Notes: generated from the letters alone by a model not told the origin. 64,000 bases of DNA from Diphasiastrum complanatum (GCA_029204225.1 CM055107.1:11079028-11143027); one strand, 5' to 3'; positions 21,194 through 33,273 are shown, counted from the stretch's first letter. A program made the numbers and translations.

Positions 21194-22085
21194 GACATGA
21201 CAGATCTAGGTGAAGCTCAATACTATCTAGGTATTCAAATCCAAAGAGACAACAAGCAGATGTTGATCTATATTACTCATCAGAAATACATCTACACTAT
21301 GTTGATCATAAATAATCTGATGAATTGCAAATTAGCTCACTCATCACAAATTGTCGAAGGACCAATGTCCTAAGATGATAGAAGAGGAGTAGATGTATGA
21401 GTACCCTTATCATATGATAATAGGTTCTCCTATGTATGCAATGATCTGTACCAGACCAAACATAGCTTTGTTGTTAGTTTTTTAAGTTTATTGATGACTA
21501 ATATTGGAATTACACATTGGAAGACTCTCATCAGAGTCATGAGATACATTCGAGCTACAATGGACCAATGCATTTATTATGGAGTAGTTGACAATGACAA
21601 ACTCAATAATCTTAGTGGTTAATATTTAGATGGAAATTGGGAAAGAGATGTAGACACTCGTAAATCCACATATAAATTTACATTCTTTCTCAACAAGGGT
21701 CTTATTTCTTGGAACAGTCGCAAGCAAATTTTGATATCTCTATCATCTACCGAATCAGAGTATATCACAGCCTCTCAGGCTGCGAAGGAGACAGTGTGGT
21801 TGAGAAATTTACTTTCAAACATTTGCCTAAAACAATATGCCCCAATAATTTTATTTTGTGATAAGTAAAGTGATATTGTTTTATAGGCTAACCTCAGGTT
21901 TCATTCCAAGAGTAAGCACATTGAAATTAAGTATCACTATGTCAGAATTAAAGTTCTCGGTAATGAGCTAAATTTGTAGTATTGTCGAATGCAAGACATG
22001 ACAACTGATATTTTTACTAAGGCACTAAGCTTGGTTGGATCTACACAAGAAGTTCTATGCAGAACTAAGTTTGATGGTCAAGGCA
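21194..22085 (+). pseudogene. Copia RT C-terminus and RNase H relic
   Basis: It begins DMTDLGEAQYYLGIQIQRDN, the end of the RT domain, and continues ITHQKYIYTML. The RNase H catalytic regions are recognisable as YLDGNWERDVDTRKS, STESEYITASQAAKE and FCDK. The C-terminal KHIEIKYHYVR and TDIFTKAL blocks are present. At least five in-frame stops and one frameshift near 21,480 occur. The block order is normal. After it a purine stretch (AATTAAGGAGAAG, up to 22,108) resembles a polypurine tract, followed by TGTCCC. Not functional. Confidence 0.85.
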
Positions 22086-22316
22086 TTCATGGATTCAAAT
22101 TAAGGAGAAGTGTCCCATATTTCTATAGTTAATCTACATCCATTCCATCTCTGTAGTTTTACTCATTCTTTTACACAATTTGTAGAAATATAAGAGAATT
22201 GAACAATAGGTGGCTTCGACACTCTCGACTATCACAAGATCAAGTTTCAGATTGTTATGAAGATAACTACTTTTCCAATTAGATAAGTGACAATACATCG
22301 TGGCTAGGCATCTTAG
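22086..22316. other. Junction between two Copia elements
   Basis: The purine tract at about 22,096-22,108 and TGTCCC may be the start of the 3' LTR of the upstream element, which would then be truncated within about 20 bases. The rest has no feature before the LTR start at 22,317. Confidence 0.4.
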
Positions 22317-22956
22317 TGTGAAAATTGTCAACTAGTCTCGACATTTTATTTGGCATTTTTGGAGGCCAAAATGAAATCTCAACTTAGAGATAGTTTCATA
22401 TTTGTCAATAAGGCTCTAAATAGTGATATTATAGTTTTTGGTAAGTAGATAAGTGGATGAGATCGTGTTTGGACCCATTCTAATTGGTCAATTCTGGTAC
22501 ATTGCATTTGGACTAGTATTTCTAGGTTTTTGGTTAAGTACCTAGAAATACTAGTCCAAATACTTGGCTATATGGAATATTGGTTGCTATAAATAGTTGT
22601 ACCTACATGGAGAAGAAATTATTGTTTCCTCTTATGATGTGGAGAATTCATCTTTGTTGATTCTATGTCCATCTCTTATGGTTTTCTCATGATATCTTGA
22701 GTTCCTATGTGTAGAATGTTGATTTTCTTGTTGATCTAGCTTTCACACATGTGAAGTACTATGTTGTACTGTTGCTGTACAAAAAGCGATAGTACTAAGT
22801 CAGATCCAAGTGGTTGTAATCAGATCTTGATGCATTTCTAAATTCTAGCATGCATAAAGTTGAGTTTTCTATGTTGTAGATGAATCTAGATGTGTAATCC
22901 AAATTGGCTAAAGATCATTTATGGATCAAATGTGTTTTGATCTCTGATTTTTCACA
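22317..22956 (+). repeat. 5' LTR of element H, 640 bp
   Basis: It starts TGTGAAAATTGTCAACTAG and ends GATTTTTCACA immediately before the PBS. It contains a 21-bp perfect inverted repeat (22,507-22,560), a TATA-like CTATAAATAG near 22,584 and a CACACATGTG palindrome (22,744-22,753) followed by GTACTATG. The related LTR at 34,955-35,590 (-) is almost the same length. Confidence 0.9.
22507..22560. repeat. Perfect 21-bp stem hairpin inside an LTR
   Basis: The left arm is 22,507-22,527 and the right arm 22,540-22,560, exact reverse complements, with a 12-nt loop. It lies just upstream of the TATA-like box near 22,584. The related LTR at 34,955 has only the left-arm-like half (TTTCTAGG), so the hairpin seems to be an added inverted copy. 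Confidence 0.9.
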
Positions 22957-22968
22957 TGGTATCAGAGC
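22957..22968 (+). other. Primer-binding site of element H
   Basis: TGGTATCAGAGC follows the LTR end (CA) with no spacer. It is complementary to the initiator methionine tRNA 3' end. Confidence 0.92.
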
Positions 22969-23562
22969 AGGTTGCAGGCCAAATTTTGTGGCATTACCAA
23001 ATCTAGAAGTGGATTTGAGGGCGCCATAAATTCTTTGTGGATTTGGAGGCTCTGTTATCTCAAATCAAGCATTTTCAACAACATTGATTGGATCTTTGTG
23101 ATCTTATAACCATTTTATGTCAAATCACTTGTAGATGGACTATTTTTAAAACCACTCATTGGATTGTGGAGACAAAAATTTCTCATGGTAGAGAATCATA
23201 CATTCCAATAGATGATATATCAAGATTCTAGCTTTTGCATGTAGATTTTCCTAGATTCAATATTTTTCATTTTTGGAGAAATCCTAAATTTGATAGGATC
23301 TCTTGATTTTCAGGTTGCTGGACTTTTCAATAGTGTGTTTCATTCTTAGGTGTTGGCAAAAGTTCATCTATTGTGTGTTTAGATCTATTGTAATCATGAA
23401 ATCAAGATTCTAGGTGCTGCTAGCATTTGCTAGAAAGAGAGAAAAAAGAGAGGCTAGAGTGTTTCCAAATCTTTGAGATTTCTGCTTGAGTTTAATTTGT
23501 TGATTTTGAAGAGAGTGCTAAGTGCATTGGAATAGGTTCAAATAAGATCAAATCATTGCAAC

Positions 23563-24462
23563 ATGTCAACCTCAAGTAGCTTCATGTTGGAAGGCAATGA
23601 TAGGCCTAGCTCAATCAACTATTCTACTGGGAAGGTGAGGATGGAGTCCTTATTGGAGATGAATGAGTTGATGGAAATTGTTCTAGGTGTGGAGGAGAGA
23701 CCTTTGGCACAACAAGATCAATTGAGGTATGACAAGAGATCTAAAAAGGCTCTACACATCATAAAGATTAATGTGACTAATGAACTTCGCAAGGAAGTTG
23801 ATAAGTGCAATGGGATTATTTAAAGAATCTTTATGAATATAAGTCTACATCTAGAGTTCTAAATCTAAAGAGACAAATCTTTCCTTGTATGCAAAAGAAG
23901 GATGAAAGTTCTGATGCTTTTGTTTTGAGGGTTAAATCATTCAATGATGAGCTAGCATGTATTGATGAGAGCATTAAGGAGATAGAACTGGTTCAAGCTG
24001 TTCTTAATGGATTTTTGGATGATCATGCTAATCTTGTTCAAACTTTTGCTATTCAAAGACTTTGCCAAGTATGGTCGATTTGCAAGAGATTTTGGTGAAT
24101 GAGGAGTTTAGGCTTCAAACAAGAGGTGGATCTACATCTACATCTCAAGTTGATGGAGAGGAGGCGATGTTCATCTAAGGCAAATTCAAGGGAAAAGGTG
24201 AAGGCAAATGGTCAAAGGTTATCAAGGTGAGCCTTTCTCTTTTGTTGTTAAGAATAAAGATAGGTCAAAGTTAAAGTGCTTCTATTGTGGAATAAAGAGG
24301 CATTTCCTAGTGATTGCTACAAGAAGAAGAGAGATCAAGGTGAGAAGCAAACCAACCACACTATTGATGGAGATGGTATTGATGAACAAATCTCAAATGA
24401 TGCTTTTATTATGTCATCTTGTTTAATGGCTAATCATGGAGACATTGATCCTTCGTGAATTG
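23563..24462 (+). pseudogene. Copia gag of element H
   Basis: It starts MSTSSSFMLEGNDRPSSINY with WKVRMESLLEMNELM and YDKRSKKALHIIKINVTNEL. A deletion of about 15 codons near 23,815 shifts the frame. It then reads YEYKSTSRVLNLKRQIFP, DELACIDESIKEIELVQAVL and DDHANLVQTFAIQ. The zinc knuckle is at about 24,270 (CFYCGIKRHF...DCYKK, a CCHC box with one frameshift). It ends DGDGIDEQISNDAF. The leader carries GAGAGTGCTAAGTGCATTGG about 50 bases before the start, a signature shared by the elements at 15.2 and 49.2 kb. Confidence 0.85.
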
Positions 24463-26404
24463 ATAATGGAGCTACATCAGGGGTGACAATGGTGGTGAGT
24501 ATATTTTTACCAAGTTCAAGGCTTTTTGTGATGAACATGGGATCAAGAGGGAGTACACAAGCCAAAGGACACCACAATTAAATGGAGTGGCTGAGAGGAA
24601 GAATAGAACTTTGTGTGAAGGGCTGCCAAAGCCATGAGGCTAGGTGCTAATCTTCCTAAATCTTTTTGGGATCAAGCTTTATTGTGTGCTAATTTTCTAT
24701 GCAATAGGTGGCCAAGTGCAATATTGAATGGAAAAACACCTTTTAAAATATTGTTTGGAAGAAGGCCGAGTGTCACATTTTTCATGTATTTGCTATATCA
24801 ACATCACTCTTGATGATAGAACCAAGGAGGATCCTTCTTCAAAGAAAGGTGTGTTTGCTATAGTGATGTAAGCAATGCTTACAAAGTTCAACAAAGAAAG
24901 TGGTCATTGGAAAAGATGTCATTTTTTATGGGGGGAACTTTCCAAAAGTATCTTCAAGTGGTGGTGTGGATGTTGGATCTCAGCATTCTTGATGATGACA
25001 TTGTTGATGATACTTTGGATGTTGATGTTCAGAAGAGCCTACTTCAAATCAAAAGCCAAGATCAAGGCAAAGGCAACAACCTTTGAGAGTCACTTATGAT
25101 GAGAAAGGTGAGCAAGTTGTTGGTGGTACAAACTATGCTTCCTAACCTCTTTTGATAAACCTACATGTGTAGATGAAGCAAGACAAAAAGAGGAGTGGAT
25201 CCAAGCAATGGATCTTGAGTCTCAAGGTCTTATAAAAAATGAAACATCGAGATTGGTGGAACTTCCAAAGGACAAGAAGGCTATTGGATGAAAATGGATC
25301 TTCAAAGTGAAGCCAAACCAAGATGGCAAGGCAAGGTTAGTGGCAAAAGGATATGCACAAGAGTATGGAATTGACTCTAATGAGACCTTTTCACCTGTGG
25401 CAAAGATGGTAAGCATTTGAGTCATTATTTCACTTGCTACACTTTTGGGATGGGATCTATGGCAATTGGATATTACAAATGCATTTTTTAATAAGGATCT
25501 TAAGGAGGATGTGTTCATGAAGCAACCCGAGGGCTATTCACATAGCAAGCCAAATCATGTTTGTTTTCTACAAAAGAGTTTGTATGGTCTTAAGCAAGCA
25601 CCAAGGAGTTGGTATGCTAAGCTTAACTCTTTCTTACTTTCACAAAATTTCATGATGAGTGAATATTATCATTCACTTTACTATAGATTTGTTGGAAATC
25701 AGGTTACTATCCTTCTTATCTATGTGGATGACATCATATTGAGTGGAGACAGCAAGCAAGATATTGATGATATCAAGTTTGCACTATATCTTGGGAATAG
25801 AGGTATTTAGAGCACCATTCATATGTCAAGAGACATATGCTCATTCTATTCTAAAAAGATTTCATATGGTAGATCCTAAAGTTTGTGATACACCAATGGA
25901 GTCAAATGTAAAGCTAACTATAAGAGGTAATACAGATCCTTTGAGATGAAAGCTAGTTGGTTCACTCATATATCTAACAATCACAAGACCTGATCTAAGC
26001 TATTGTGTTGGTAGATTAATCCAATTTATGCAAAATCCTAATGTGGAACATTGGAAGCTAGGCAAGAGGGTATGGAGATACATCTTGGCAACAAGAGATC
26101 TATTTATGGAGGATCATCACCTAACTTGCTCGGACTTTCAGATTTGGACTTTTTCTAGAGATCAAATGGATAGAAAATCCATAAGTGCACATGCTATTTT
26201 CATAGGTGATGGAGCTATCTCATGGATGTCAAAGAAACAAGCTACTATCTCATTGTCATCTAGTGAGGCCAAGTAGAAAGCTCTTACATCTTGCACAAAG
26301 GAGATGCTATGGATAAAGAGGATAATAAGCGATCTTCACTTGCTAGTTTCTTCAAGGGAATGTGTGGATGATATCTTCACCAAAGCATTGGGAAAAGGCT
26401 TGTG
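24463..26404 (+). pseudogene. Copia pol of element H: integrase, RT, RNase H
   Basis: The protease is reduced to IDNGATSG. It is followed by the integrase C-terminal half (NGGEYIFTKFKAFCDEHGIK, NGVAERKNRTLCE) and the INITLDDRTKEDPSSKKGVF block. RT follows in pieces: [29 protein letters not shown], then the open segment 25,445-25,810 with LWQLDITNAFFNKDLKEDVF, LYGLKQAPRSWY and the intact active site YVDDIILSG. RNase H shows DQMDRKSISAHAIF, KKQATISLSSSEAK and ECVDDIFTKAL, but its middle is missing. About a dozen stops and frameshifts are present. It is inactive. Confidence 0.87.
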
Positions 26405-26413
26405 GAGAGGGAG

Positions 26414-26536
26414 TATAAAAATCGTCAACTAGTCTCAACATTCTATTTGGCATTTTTGGAGGCCAAAATGAAATCTCAAATTAGAGATAGTCTCATATTT
26501 GTCAATAAGGCTCTAAATAGTGGTATTACTATTTTT
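26414..26536 (+). repeat. 3' LTR fragment of element H
   Basis: This starts TATAAAAATCGTCAACTAG after a purine tract. It is collinear with the first roughly 125 bases of the 5' LTR, sharing TTTTTGGAGGCCAAAATGAAATC and GTCAATAAGGCTCTAAATAG in pieces. It stops where the next LTR begins (TGTGAAAATGC, 26,537). Confidence 0.85.
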
Positions 26537-26751
26537 TGTGAAAATGCAAAAATCATGCTTGGACAAAGCCAAAATATTGTATATAGAATTAATCACACAT
26601 GTGTGGAGCCTGTTTCCACATGTGAAATTAGTGTACTTGTCATGTACCATAATCATATATTTTGTACATATGATTTAATTCAAGTTCTAGTGGCTAAAAA
26701 GGCCAAAAACTAGTTTTCTAGATAAATGACACATGGCATCAATCTATTGAT
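26537..26751 (+). repeat. 5' LTR fragment of element I
   Basis: This matches 30,304-30,525 from the TGTGAAAATGCAAAAATCATG start to ATCAATCTATTGATT, then similarity ends abruptly. It carries CACACATGTGTG at 26,594-26,605 and CCACATGTG shortly after. Confidence 0.88.
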
Positions 26752-26776
26752 TGCATGAGCCAAATACATTGGATAG

Positions 26777-29700
26777 GTGTCATATCCCATGTGTAGAGGA
26801 CAACTCAGGATACTCATGATTAGGAATCAAATCCTTCAAAGCATGAAAGGAAGTAGTGAAAGTGCCCAAAATTATGTCTTTAGGATCAAATCTTTGAATA
26901 AGGAGTTGTCTTCTATAGATGATAAAATCAAAGATGATGAATTAGTTCAAATCATTTTGAATGGATTAGGAGATTATTATTCCAATCTTGTTCAAACCTT
27001 TGCTATTCAAGATTCACTTCCTAGTATTGAAAAATTTCAAAGTGTGCTTGTAATTGAGGAGAGTAGAATGCTTTATATCAAAAGTAGGATGAGTTCCTTT
27101 TCTTTGAATGATGGTGATGAAAAAGCTAACTTTTCTTTGAAAGGCAAGAAGAAAAAGTTTCCATCCAAGAAGACTCAAGACATGGAGATGGAGAGCAAAG
27201 ATGGAGCATCAAGTTCCAAAGGCAAGAGCAAGAAGGACAAGAAGAAGCTAAAGTGTTTCTTTTGTGGAAAAAGGGGACATTTTGCATCCGAGTGCTACAA
27301 GAAGAAGAATGCCCAAGCGAAGGACAATCAAGGCAATCTTGTGCTTGAGGAGGAGGAAGAAGGCAATCTATTTTTGATGGTATCCTCACCACAAACATCT
27401 AATCAATACACTTGGTGGATTGATAGTGGGGCAATTTCTCACATGACTCACCAAAAAGACTACTTTTCTAATCTACTTTCTTACAATAGTTCTAAGAGAT
27501 TTATCTTCACCGCAAGTGATCAAGAATGTGAGATTGTAGGTGTTGGATCCATTTCTTTATGTCTAGGATCATCTAAAAAAGTAGATCTAGACAATGTTCT
27601 TTATGTACCTTCAATTACAAAGAACCTGTTGAGTGTAGGACAACTTATGAATAGTGGATTAGATGTACATTTCAAGCATGGAGCATGTTCTATCTTGAAA
27701 GATGAAAAATGTATTGCTAGTGGTTTCAATCAAGGGAGGTTATTTAAATGTGTCATGGTTGAAAGTGTGGACATGGCAAGGGAGGAGCTCACTCAAGTGG
27801 AATTATGGCACAAAAGGTTAGGCCATCCTAACTACAAAGCTATGGAGACCATGGTGACAAAGGAGCTAGCAAGTGAACTTCCCAAAACCATATCCAAGTG
27901 TGGCAAGCTTTGTGAAGCTTGTGGACTTTCCAAATCTCATAAGCTACCTTTTAAGAGATCTTTGACAAGATCTAACTCTCCTCTTGACCTTATACACTCG
28001 GATGTTCATTCATTTTCACATGAATCAAATGGTGGAGCTATTATGTATGTCACTTTTATTGATGACAGATCAAGATACTCTTGGGTTTATCTCTTGTCTA
28101 AGAAAAGTGAAGTTTTTGAGTCCTTGTAAAGTTCAAAACTCTTTTGAAAAAGCAACTTAACACTAGCTTGAAAGTATTAAGAAGTGATAACAGAGGGGAG
28201 TACATCTCCAATAGGATGAAAGAGTTTTGTGAGACTAATGGCATTAGGAGAGAGTTTGCTTGCACATATACTCCACAACAAAATGGAGTAGCTGAGAGAA
28301 AGAATAGGACACTATGTGAGTGTGCTAAAACTTTGAGATTAGATGCATCCCTTCCTATTTCATTTTGGGGAGAATCTATTTTATGTGCAAACTTTCTATG
28401 TAATAGAATGACTAATAGTGCCATTAAAGGACTTACACCTTATGAAGTATTGTTTGGACAAAAAGCCAAATCTTAGTGATTTGAAAGTTTTTGGATGTAC
28501 TTGTTATGTACATATTCCATTAGAAACAAGGAAAAAGGAAGATGCCACTTCTTTCAAAGGCATCTTTGTTGGTTATAGTGAAAGTAAGAAAGCTATTCAA
28601 TCCTATTACCAAGAAAGTTGTTGTAAGTAGAGATGTACTTTTTGATGAATCTCTCCAAGACAAAGGAAAGGTGACTTCCAACAACACTCAACTTGTCAAG
28701 GATCATGCTATGGCCGAGGAGGAGCTTCATGAAGATGAAGACCAAGTGGAACTTACTCAAAGTCCAAGGGTGCCAAGAAGATCAACAAGGACAAGGATTG
28801 AGCCATCAAGGCTCACTTATAGTGACAAAGGGGAGCAAAGGGAAGGTTCTCAACTACTCAACTCTTATACTTTCTTGACTACTATACTTAAGGACCAACT
28901 AGTTTTGAGGAAGCAAATAAGTCTCAATATTGGAGGAAAGCTATGCAAGTAGAGTTTGATGCATTAATGGAAAATCAAACTTGGAAGCTTGTTGATTTAC
29001 CTTATGGAAAGATGCCTCTTACTTGTTAATGGATATATAGATTGAAATATAATTAAGATGGTTCCATTCATAAGTATAAAGCTAGACTTGTAGCAAAAGG
29101 TTTTTTTGCAAGTCAAAGGCATAGATTATGATGAAACCTTTACACTTGATGCAAAGCTTGTAACCATTAGATTAATCATATGTCTGGCTACTTCTTTCGA
29201 ATGGGAGCTCTTCCAACTTGATGTGAAAAATGCTTTCTTGAATGGATTTTTGGAAGAGGAAATCTACATGTGCCAACCCTCTTATGAGCCATCATTGTAC
29301 TACAAATGTAATGATGAGAAGATCATTATCTTAGTTTTATATGTTGATGACATTATACTCACAGATAATGATCTAGATGGCATAAAAAATGTAAAAATTT
29401 CCTTGTCTAGTGAATTTAGAATGGTAGATCTAGGACTTCTTAAAGTTATACTTGGAATAGAAGTCACTAGAAGTAATGATTTTACTTTCATATGTCAATC
29501 TAAGTATGCTAGATCAGTCTTAGCAAAATTTGGCATGATTGATTGTAAAGGAGTTGAAACTCCCATGGAACTAAGTGTAAAAGTTTCTAAGGCAAGTGAT
29601 GAAGCATCCTTTGAGGACGGACATCACTACCTATAGAATGCTTATTGGTTCCTTGATATACTTAACCATCACTAGACCATATCTTAGTTTTTGTGTTGGC

Positions 29701-30291
29701 AAATTGAGTCGATACATGCAAAGTCCATTAATATGTCATTGGAAAGGAGCAAAAAGGGCGTTAGGGTACATCTCGGCTACAAAAGACTTTGGCATAGTTA
29801 ATGAAAGGACTAATATTTGTTTAAGAGCATATTTGGACTCAAGTTTTGCAGGTGACAAGATGGATAGAAGATCCATAAGTGCATTTGCTACGTTCTTATG
29901 TGGAGGAGCTATATCTTGGCTTTCCAAAAAGCAAGATACCATCTCTCTTTCATCAACAGAATCTGAGTATAAAGCTATGACAACAACAACAAAGGAGGTT
30001 CTTTGGCTTAAAAGGATTTTGGAGGAGCTTCATGTGATCAAGGATGAAGACATTCCATGCATACATTGTAATAATCAAGCAGCTCAACAACTTGCAAACA
30101 ATCCAGTCTTCCATGCTCGAACAAAGCACATTGCGATTTCACATCATTTTGTGAGGGAGAAAGTGCAAGCAAAGGAGATCAAGCTTATTCATGTTTCATC
30201 ATCAGATTGCATATTGCCTAAAGATCCATTTGCAAAATTAAGATTGGCTCTTGGAGTTATAGATAGATCTATGCTAGATTTACCAAGCTAG
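26777..30291 (+). pseudogene. Copia gag-pol of element I
   Basis: The first open segment (450 codons, 26,777-28,126) holds most of gag (NQILQSMKGSSESA..., VQIILNGLGDYYSNLVQTF), a CCHC knuckle (CFFCGKRGHFASEC), the protease DSG (WWIDSGAISHM), the integrase zinc region (HKRLGHPN...CEACGLSKSHK) and the first two integrase acidic sites (HSDVHS, FIDDRSRYSW). A frameshift near 28,127 leads to SDNRGEYISNRMKEFCE and NGVAERKNRTLCECAK, then shifts again near 28,450 and 28,610. RT has the QLDVKNAFLNGFLEEEIYM and YVDDIILT blocks, but the piece between MCQP and SYEPSLYY is deleted. RNase H (29,596-30,291) is open with SFAGDKMDRRSIS, STESEYKAM and CNNQAAQ. About six lesions; otherwise well kept. Confidence 0.92.
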
Positions 30292-30303
30292 ATTTTTGAG
30301 GAG

Positions 30304-30912
30304 TGTGAAAAATGCAAAAATCATGCTTGGACAAAGCCAAAAGCTCGTATATAGGATAATCACACATGTGTGGAGCCTGTTTCCACGTGTGAAATTAGTG
30401 TACTTGTCATGGACCATAATCATATATGTTGTACATATGATTTAATTCAAGTTCTAGTGGCTAAAAAGACCCAAAACTAGTTTTCTAGATATATGACACA
30501 TGGCATCAATCTATTGATTAGACGAGTTTTTGCTTCTAGAAGATTTTCATGAAGATCTCCATATAGTAGGAAATTGGATAAAAAATGCTCAAAATAAAAA
30601 GTTTGATCCAAGTGTCAAATTTGCATGATGATGACAAAGCATCCTCACACATGTGAGATCTGATGCATGATCAGTACCTCGAGCTCCAAAAAGTGTATAT
30701 ATAGAGGCATATTTGGCCACAATCAACATGAAACATCAATCTTGATTTTGGAAGCATTTTTGTGTAATTCTCTCTATTTGTCTACATTTGTTCTTTTAAG
30801 GTAAAAGTTTTTAATGAAGTTGAAGCTCACTTTTCCCTTCATAAGTGCTTGGGTCCCTTCAACCAAATCTGGACTATTGATTTGGAACCACTCCATCTTG
30901 GCCATCAACACA
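30304..30912 (+). repeat. 3' LTR of element I
   Basis: This starts TGTGAAAAATGC directly after GATTTTTGAGGAG. It contains two CACACATGTG palindromes (30,361 and 30,644), a TATA-like GTATATATAGAGG near 30,695 and a T-rich end. The right end is placed at CAACACA by the TG...CA rule and is approximate. Confidence 0.75.
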
Positions 30913-31676
30913 CCACTAGATCTTGGCCATAGAATTGAGAGAGAGTTGATCCAATGATGATCGTCAAATTTTGGGCAGTGAATTGGTCCCCCTACGCACT
31001 AGGACTTTTGGGCCTCTACTTTCTCACTTTCATGAACAATGCACATTCTCTTTCTCCTCTTGCTCACTGCCGCTGGTGGCCACACCTTTCCAATACAAAA
31101 AGGGTGAATTTAGGCTCATTGTCTTCAGAATTTTTATCAGATGACTTAGGTCGCCTCCTAATAGCGCGATGTTATAGGCTCATTGAATGGCAAAAAAAAC
31201 AATGGTGAATTCATGAGATAAGGCCAACCTAGAAAAGCGACTTTTTTTTTTTTGCTTTTTACGTCAAAAATTGCTAGGTTCATCGATGGTAGACAAATCT
31301 CTAACACAAAGCTCATAGTCTCTCCATGGCAAGCTAATGGCTTAAAATAGCTACCTTCCTATCTTTATGACATCCAAAATGGAACATAGACAATGAAGAT
31401 ATTGCCAAATTTTGTGAGAAAATCATAACTCCCGTTCACTTTATTCAACAAGCTAACTACAAAATTCTTCATTTTAAAAAAGCTTTTTACCCCATCTGAT
31501 GCTATGAATAGGCAAAAGATCCATGCAATGAGCTTTTCAAGCCTCTGTATGCTCAAAACAATGCACTAATGCTTCACTTTCCACTTTCTAACTGTCGCAA
31601 ACTTCAAACTCTCGAAAAATCAGTTTTCTCGAAGCTCTCCTTGATGGCTAATCTATACTGTGCATACTCCCTGTAC
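30913..31676. other. Unassigned stretch
   Basis: No gene found. It has a T run near 31,233-31,248. The part 31,260-31,676 lies on the leader side of a degenerate minus-strand primer-binding site, so it may be the leader of a lost minus-strand Copia element. Confidence 0.35.
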
Positions 31677-32300
31677 GGCTCTAATACCCAGTTAAAATTC
31701 ACTTCATATAGGATCATAGATCACAAAACACAATAATGTACACAAAGAACACTCTCCACTAGAAGCTCTCATAGCAACTATATTTTTAGAAACCACTATA
31801 CATATAGTTCTTTTCTTTGGCAACCCATACATGGCCTAGGTTGCCATTGACAAGACACATGTCTCGATGACTTGCCTCGTGGTGAGGCCAGCTGGTCCTA
31901 ATCAACTGATCAGACCCACAAAATAGTAACACAATAGTTCTACTTTGATTCTAACCCATTCCACCATCCTAGCACTTTTCCTTTTGTGTTCTTTACATAT
32001 TTGAAGAATCTTTTACTTGAAAGCTCCTCCTCCTTGAAAATAGCTGCACCATCATGAAAGAAATCCGAGGCCTCCATGCCTCATAATGATTATGAAGATC
32101 ATGATTGTAAAGACCACTAGGGACAATCCCCAAACACAAGAGAGACTGTGGAGCAAAACCACCCAACCAAACCTAGATCCATCCTGGAGAATCCTCTTGG
32201 ATCTAGCCCCCAAGCCATCCCAAAGTGATAGCAAGAGGAGAAGAGCTCAACAGGTAACCTAGACCAAAGTCGTCGACAGAATAATCACTACCTCAATATA
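31677..32300 (-). repeat. Candidate minus-strand Copia LTR with degenerate PBS
   Basis: GGCTCTAATACCCA (31,677-31,690) is the reverse complement of a PBS with two changes from the normal site. What follows (TTAAAATTCACTTCATATAG...) sits where the inner end of a minus-strand 5' LTR should be. The outer end and a partner copy were not found. Confidence 0.4.
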
Positions 32301-32739
32301 TAGAGAGTAGGATCCTATGCATGAGCGCATGCAATCCCCATGCAGGTCAACTATAAATAGGTTACAGCTCTACATGCATACTGCCTATATCAGTCACATG
32401 TACATACACTACTCCACATGTCTCAATTAGAGTGTCTGGGTCCTCTCAAGCTTACTAGTCACCAACAGGCCTCGACGTGGAATAAAATCTAGGCGTGACC
32501 AATAATCTCGAATATTGGAGGGCCGATCTACCATATTAGGACTATTCCCTAACCGAATATGGCCATAACAAAGATCACAAAGTGGATACACGTGTTGATT
32601 ACAAGGACTTTGAATCCTAGCTTGACTAGTCCACAAACCATGAACATTTTGCATAATAGTTCTAATCTTGTAATCAATAGCAATCTTAAACTTACCGAGG
32701 ATACTTACTTTCTTGTAGATATAACTATCCCATATATAC
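32301..32739. other. Unassigned, one minus-strand open frame
   Basis: A 104-codon minus-strand frame (32,427-32,741) reads KIRTIMQNVHGLWTSQARIQ and later SNIRDYWSRLDFIPRRG. I recognise no family. It is interrupted at its 5' side by the start of a Copia leader at about 32,740. Confidence 0.3.
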
Positions 32740-33273
32740 ACTTGGAAATGCTTGGTTTTGACAAGAATTCACTCTAGCACACTCTATAATTGATGGCATA
32801 TCCTAATCACTCAGTGGAATTGGATTCTCCTCCAGATATAACCTACAACAAAGCTCTGATGCCATGTGAAAATATCAAATGATCTAATTATGCCCTTTGA
32901 TTTTTAGCTAATTTGAAGAGCACATCCAGCTGGCTTCACTACCAATGTAGAAATCATGCATCAACTGCACATAGAAGATGAAAACTCAACAAGAACTTGT
33001 TATAAACTGTCCCTATTCGTACAATAGCCATACAATATTAGTACACACATGTGTGGATTCATATACATAAGAAAACCACACAAAAATTCAATATATGAGC
33101 ACCAAGATACAAGAGATTGATGTAGAAACCCAAAGAGATATCTTTCAAAAGAATTTGAGACGTACTGGTTAAAAATAGTAAGGATACTATTTTAAACTAT
33201 CTTTAAGTTGTTATGTACAATTGGCCTCAATATGCCAAATAACAAATGACCAAACTAGTTGATTTTCTTCACA
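32740..33273 (-). mobile_element. Copia leader, PBS and 5' LTR (copy J)
   Basis: The minus-strand LTR is 32,865-33,273 (409 bp), reading TGTGAAGAAAATCAACTAG at its start and ending at the degenerate PBS 32,852-32,864. The leader 32,740-32,851 matches 49,700-49,798. The LTR start belongs to the same group as the LTRs of element H (TGTGAAAATTGTCAACTAG). Nothing of gag or pol remains here. It sits in a Gypsy-like 3' region at the same position as in the second copy at 49.8-50.3 kb. Confidence 0.75.

Larger units (their letters stand above)
22317..26536 (+). mobile_element. Degenerate Copia element H, LTR to LTR
   Basis: The parts are in normal order: 5' LTR (22,317-22,956), PBS (22,957-22,968), leader, gag (from 23,563), zinc knuckle, protease remnant, integrase, RT, RNase H, polypurine tract (26,405-26,413) and a 3' LTR cut short at 26,536. 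A deletion near 24,480 removed most of protease and the front of integrase, joining ATSG to the integrase DNGGEY block. Many stops and frameshifts make it inactive. The next element begins exactly where the 3' LTR ends. Confidence 0.88.
26537..30912 (+). mobile_element. Copia element I, near-complete but truncated at the 5' side
   Basis: The parts are a 5' LTR fragment (26,537-26,751), gag-pol (26,777-30,291), a polypurine tract (30,292-30,303) and a 3' LTR (30,304 to about 30,912). The two LTR parts agree over about 215 bases, including the CACACATGTGTGGAGCCTGT block. They diverge at 26,752, where a deletion removed the rest of the 5' LTR, the PBS, the leader and roughly the first 110 gag codons. 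The gag and protease are closely related to those of the non-autonomous element at 38,247-42,806. Confidence 0.87.

Noticed and set aside
20330-22110. Calling 19,837-22,110 one complete Copia element
   Set aside because: The candidate 5' LTR has no match at the expected 3' LTR position, so the PBS side and the RNase H side may come from different insertions.
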